DNA from: JAMHWF01 sp035911095
GTDB taxonomy: Bacteria > Pseudomonadota > Gammaproteobacteria > Burkholderiales > Burkholderiaceae_C
Direction: 5' to 3'
Assembly: GCA_035911095.1 (NCBI GenBank)
Contig: JAMHWF010000071.1
Location: 1 to 64,000, forward strand
DNA: 64,000 bases
The position numbers and the translations under genes were made by a program. Below are positions 61,278 to 64,000 of this stretch, one piece after another; position 1 is the first letter of the stretch; the number at the start of each line of letters is the position of its first letter. Under the pieces are notes generated by a model. It ran no database searches. It saw nothing but the letters and a program-made list of their open reading frames with translations, and was not told where the DNA came from.

Positions 61278-61919
61278 ATGGCCAGCCTTCGCCTGGGTGA
61301 CACCGCACCCGATTTCGAGCAGGACTCTTCCGCCGGCCCGATCCGCTTCCACGAGTGGCTCGGCGACAGCTGGGGCGTGCTGTTCTCGCATCCCGCCGAC
61401 TTCACGCCGGTCTGCACCACCGAGCTCGGCCTCACCGCGAAGCTGAAGGACGACTTCGCGAAGCGCAACGTCAAGGTGATCGCGCTGTCGGTCGACCCGG
61501 TCGAGTCGCACACGCGGTGGATCGCCGACATCAACGAGACGCAGGGCACGCAGGTCAACTTCCCGATCCTCGCCGACGCCGACCGCAAGGTGAGCGAGCT
61601 CTACGACCTGATCCACCCGAACGCCAGCACCACCGCCACCGTGCGCTCGCTGTTCGTGATCGACCCGGCGAAGAAGGTGCGGCTGGTCATCACCTACCCG
61701 GCGAGCACCGGGCGCAACTTCGACGAGATCCTGCGCGTGATCGACTCGCTGCAGCTCACCGAGTACCACAGCGTCGCGACGCCGGGCAACTGGAAGGACG
61801 GCGACGACGTGGTCATCGTGCCCTCGCTGCAGGACGAGGCGGTGATCCGAGAGAAGTTTCCGAAGGGCTACAAGGCGGTGAGGCCGTACCTGCGGCTCAC
61901 GCCGCAGCCGAACCGCTGA
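61278..61919 (+). CDS. 1-Cys peroxiredoxin (Prx6 type)
   Basis: 213 residues. The peroxidatic Cys46 lies in HPADFTPVCTTELG, and the C-terminal domain (GNWKDGDDVVIVPSLQDE, FPKGYKAVRPYLRLTPQP) identifies the Prx6 class. No resolving Cys is seen. It reduces hydrogen and alkyl peroxides, using an external thiol. GAGG precedes the ATG at 61278. Its closeness to sulfur genes may reflect redox stress during sulfur shifts, but no shared promoter motif was found. Confidence 0.96.
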   Translation: MASLRLGDTAPDFEQDSSAGPIRFHEWLGDSWGVLFSHPADFTPVCTTELGLTAKLKDDFAKRNVKVIALSVDPVESHTRWIADINETQGTQVNFPILADADRKVSELYDLIHPNASTTATVRSLFVIDPAKKVRLVITYPASTGRNFDEILRVIDSLQLTEYHSVATPGNWKDGDDVVIVPSLQDEAVIREKFPKGYKAVRPYLRLTPQPNR

Positions 61920-61923
61920 AGCG

Positions 61924-62262
61924 TCAAGGCCCCACCGGCAACGTCTCGAGGCGCGCCCGGACGCGGCGCTGCCTGCCGCCGCCGAGTTCGTGGATGGCGA
62001 ACTCGCGGTCGATCAGCGCGAGGCGCCGCCCGGGCGCCTGCATCCGCCTTCACCGTCGCGCTCGACCCGGCGGTAGGGTTCGTGCGGCGTCGCCTGCTCG
62101 AGGTTGGGCAGCAAGCGCAGTGCGCCGGTCAGCGTCTGGCCGCCGAAGCCGACGTCTGCCAGCCAGGCCTCGCCCTCGTCGGCGGTGACCATCAGCAGCA
62201 TGTGGCTGCGCGGGGTGATCGCGTCTTCCGTATGGCCCCAGAGGGCGCGGAGCACGCGGCTT
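61924..62262 (-). pseudogene. Decayed arylamine N-acetyltransferase
   Basis: The minus strand keeps two pieces of an arylamine N-acetyltransferase in different frames. The first is RVLRALWGHTEDAITPRSHM, then WLADVGFGGQTLTGALRL and EQATPHEPYRRVE (about 62258-62045). The second is APGRRLALIDREFAIHELGG up to a stop at 61924-61926. About 60 residues are missing between them, as is the whole N-terminal third with the catalytic RGGxC Cys. It abuts the promoter of the sulfate-binding protein gene and cannot be functional. Confidence 0.8.
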
Positions 62263-62273
62263 ACTCGCTTGCC

Positions 62274-62325
62274 GCATAACGATCCATCGATCCCTTCGTT
62301 ATCGCGTTGCGGGCAGGTCCATAGC
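62274..62325 (+). promoter_or_regulatory. sbp: Sulfur-island promoter element, first sulfate-binding gene
   Basis: GCATA (62274-62278), 15 bp, CTTCGTTA (62294-62301), 18 bp, CATAGC (62320-62325), ending 31 nt before the ATG. It includes the inverted repeat ATAACGA-N13-TCGTTAT (62276-62302), as expected for a LysR-type (CysB-like) activator. A further upstream stretch from 62261 matches the second sulfate-binding gene at 22 of 26 positions. Confidence 0.7.
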
Positions 62326-62356
62326 ATCGCGGCTTCCGATGATTTCGAGGATTCCC

Positions 62357-63379
62357 ATGTCGACCCCGTTCCAACCCCTGCGCCGCGGACTCGTGATGCT
62401 GTCGCTCGCCTGCGCCGCCGGTGCCGCCTTCGCACAGGGCAAGGACATCAGCCTGCTCAACGTGTCGTACGACCCGACGCGCGAGCTGTACGTCGAATTC
62501 AACAAGGCCTTCTCCGCCCACTGGAAGGCCAAGACCGGCGACACCGTGACGGTCAAGCAGTCGCACGGCGGCTCGGGCAAGCAGGCCCGCTCGGTGATCG
62601 ACGGCCTGGACGCCGACGTCGTGACGCTGGCGCTGGCCTACGACATCGACGAGATCGCCGAGAAGGCCAAGCTGCTGCCCGTCGACTGGCAGAAGCGCCT
62701 GCCGAACAACAGCTCGCCCTACACCTCGACCATCGTGTTCCTGGTGCGCAAGGGCAACCCGAAGGGCGTGAAGGACTGGGACGATCTGGTCAAGCCCGGC
62801 GTGTCGGTCATCACCCCGAACCCGAAGACCTCGGGCGGTGCGCGCTGGAACTACCTCGCGGCCTGGGGCTACTCGCTGAAGAAGCACGGCAACGACGAGA
62901 AGAAGGCGCAGGAGTTCGTCAGCGCGCTGTTCAAGAACGTGCCCGTACTCGACTCCGGCGCCCGCGGCTCGCTGACCACCTTCACCGAGCGTGGCGTCGG
63001 TGACGTCTTCATTTCCTGGGAGAACGAGGCCTTCCTCGCGGTGAAGGAACTCGGCCCGGAGAAGTTCGACATCGTCGTGCCCTCGATCAGCATCCTGGCC
63101 GAGCCGCCGGTGACGGTGGTCGACAAGAACGTCGAGAAGAAGGGCACCGCGGCTGTCGCCAAGGCCTATCTCGAGTACCTGTACTCGCCCGAAGGGCAGG
63201 ACATCGCCGGCAAGCACTACTACCGGCCCACCGACCCGAAGGTCGCCGCCAAGTACGCCGAGCAGTTCACGAAGGTCTCGCTGTTCACGATCGACGAGGT
63301 CTTCGGTGGCTGGAGCAAGGTCCAGAAGCCGCACTTCGGTGACGGCGGCGTGTTCGACCAGATCTACTCAAAGAAGTAA
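62357..63379 (+). CDS. sbp: Sulfate ABC transporter substrate-binding protein (first copy)
   Basis: 340 residues. Signal peptide about 1-26 (ending GAAFAQ). Sbp family motifs are LLNVSYDPTRELYVEFN, VKQSHGGSGKQARSVIDGL, KDWDDLVKPGVSVITPNPKT, SGGARWNYLAAWGYS and SPEGQDIAGKHYYRP. It binds sulfate (or thiosulfate) in the periplasm for CysTWA. The ATG at 62357 has GAGG upstream; an ATG six codons earlier is possible. A close paralogue follows about 190 bp downstream, each with its own promoter element. Confidence 0.96.
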   Translation: MSTPFQPLRRGLVMLSLACAAGAAFAQGKDISLLNVSYDPTRELYVEFNKAFSAHWKAKTGDTVTVKQSHGGSGKQARSVIDGLDADVVTLALAYDIDEIAEKAKLLPVDWQKRLPNNSSPYTSTIVFLVRKGNPKGVKDWDDLVKPGVSVITPNPKTSGGARWNYLAAWGYSLKKHGNDEKKAQEFVSALFKNVPVLDSGARGSLTTFTERGVGDVFISWENEAFLAVKELGPEKFDIVVPSISILAEPPVTVVDKNVEKKGTAAVAKAYLEYLYSPEGQDIAGKHYYRPTDPKVAAKYAEQFTKVSLFTIDEVFGGWSKVQKPHFGDGGVFDQIYSKK

Positions 63380-63411
63380 GCGACACCTCACATTTCCCTG
63401 GGCCGGTGACT

Positions 63412-63444
63412 GCCGGCCGGGACACCCAGCGTGTCACGGCCGGC
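63412..63444. terminator. Hairpin after first sulfate-binding gene
   Basis: GCCGGCC (63412-63418) pairs with GGCCGGC (63438-63444), and inside it GACAC with GTGTC around a CCAGC loop. No T-run follows. It lies 33 bp after the stop and just before the next promoter element, so termination is likely. Confidence 0.5.
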
Positions 63445-63470
63445 GCAGTGCTGTGCATTACTCGCGCACC

Positions 63471-63522
63471 GCATAAAGATCCAACATTTCCATTGTTTGC
63501 CGAATGAGGGCGCCTGACTAAC
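63471..63522 (+). promoter_or_regulatory. Sulfur-island promoter element, second sulfate-binding gene (weaker)
   Basis: GCATA (63471-63475), 15 bp, CATTGTTT (63491-63498), 18 bp, ACTAAC (63517-63522), ending 45 nt before the ATG. The first block is perfect and the spacing is identical to the other three sites; the second block keeps 5 of 8 positions. The preceding stretch from 63458 matches the first sulfate-binding promoter at 22 of 26 positions. Confidence 0.55.
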
Positions 63523-63567
63523 ATCGGCGCCTTTCGTCACCCTGCTGCCTCTGGGCGGCCCGCCCCC

Positions 63568-64000
63568 ATGACTTCGCCCTTCTTCAGCCGCGCCCGCCGT
63601 GCCGGTCTCGCCGCCGCCGTGTCCGTGGCGGCCGCCGCCCTGCTCGGCCCCGTTCCCGCGTTTGCGGCCGGCCCGACGCTGCTGAACGTCAGCTACGACG
63701 TGGCGCGCGAGTTCTACAAGGACTTCAACGCCGCCTTCCTGAAGCACTGGAAGGCGACGACCGGCGAGGAGCTGACGATCAACCAGTCGCACGGTGGCTC
63801 GAGCAAGCAGGCCCGTTCGGTGATCGACGGTCTCGAGGCGGACGTGGTGACGATGAACCAGGCGAACGACATCGACGCCATCGCCGAGCGCGGCAAGCTG
63901 CTGCCGCTCGACTGGGCCAAGCGCCTGCCCAACAACAGCGCGCCGACGACGTCGACGACGGTGATCCTGGTGCGCAAGGGCAACCCGAAGGGCATCAAGG
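63568..64000 (+). CDS. sbp: Sulfate ABC transporter substrate-binding protein (second copy), cut by window edge
   Basis: First 144 codons visible. Signal peptide about 1-33 (AAALLGPVPAFAAGP). The mature start LLNVSYDVAREFYKDFN and INQSHGGSSKQARSVIDGLE closely parallel the upstream Sbp, so it is a tandem paralogue. Genes for the CysTWA permease and ATPase would be expected beyond the window edge. It has its own, weaker copy of the sulfur promoter element. Confidence 0.95.
   Translation, partial: MTSPFFSRARRAGLAAAVSVAAAALLGPVPAFAAGPTLLNVSYDVAREFYKDFNAAFLKHWKATTGEELTINQSHGGSSKQARSVIDGLEADVVTMNQANDIDAIAERGKLLPLDWAKRLPNNSAPTTSTTVILVRKGNPKGIK

Overview
The window is very GC-rich (by eye near 70 %) and gene-dense. 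PEP-CTERM/exosortase-type genes, Bug/TctC solute receptors, an ArgP/LysE pair and two adjacent sulfate-binding proteins suggest a betaproteobacterium of the order Burkholderiales (Rubrivivax/Ideonella/Leptothrix-like). This is inferred from gene content only. No rRNA, tRNA, insertion sequence or CRISPR array was seen.

Layout. 1-5.4 kb (minus): an iron-acquisition operon with a TonB-dependent siderophore receptor under a candidate Fur box, PiuC dioxygenase, PepSY membrane protein, DUF2271 and DUF4198 proteins. 5.8-13.8 kb: a MacA-MacB-outer membrane factor tripartite exporter, divergent from a BaeSR-like two-component system. 13.8-16.8 kb: rhomboid protease, fructosamine kinase-family protein, tgt. 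16.9-18.7 kb: PEP-CTERM protein and exosortase-associated CAAX protease, with a relic copy of the protease end between them. 18.7-24.5 kb: LplT-PlsC fusion, ChaN lipoprotein, rlmJ, TerB-like and MOSC proteins. 24.9-33.7 kb: pckG, a UPF0149/SEC-C protein, metallophosphoesterase, UspA, argP/lysE, dadA and a second UPF0149 protein. 33.7-34.0 kb: a strongly structured non-coding segment ending in an intrinsic terminator just before mmsA. 35.6-42.4 kb: periplasmic asparaginase, a NitT/TauT-type ABC transporter, Bug receptor, SDR, VOC protein. 42.4-50.4 kb: rlpA-lysR, a Liv-type transporter (livH frameshifted, livM-livG fused, livF) and two alpha/beta hydrolases, the second frameshifted.

The most notable part is the sulfur island at 50.4-64 kb. 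A same-strand cluster encodes a rhodanese, an EpsC-type serine O-acetyltransferase, a small XRE regulator, a family 2A (SrpI-like) encapsulin shell protein and a SufS-type cysteine desulfurase with a disordered N-terminal extension of about 435 residues, followed by an intrinsic terminator. This is an encapsulin nanocompartment locus for sulfur storage or mobilisation. Upstream, on the opposite strand, lie an AprA-like flavoprotein, an 8-Cys ferredoxin and a HEAT-repeat protein; downstream are two tandem sulfate-binding proteins.

Four of these transcription units share one 52-bp promoter architecture in constant phase: GC(A/G)TA, 15 bp, CTTCGTT(A/C), 18 bp, nATAGC. It precedes the flavoprotein, the rhodanese and the first sulfate-binding protein, with a weaker copy before the second. 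This ties the encapsulin operon, the uncharacterised flavoprotein-ferredoxin-HEAT operon and sulfate uptake into one predicted regulon, probably under a CysB-like activator. Molbindin, a RBBP9-type hydrolase, a 1-Cys peroxiredoxin and a decayed arylamine N-acetyltransferase lie between the encapsulin operon and the sulfate-binding genes.
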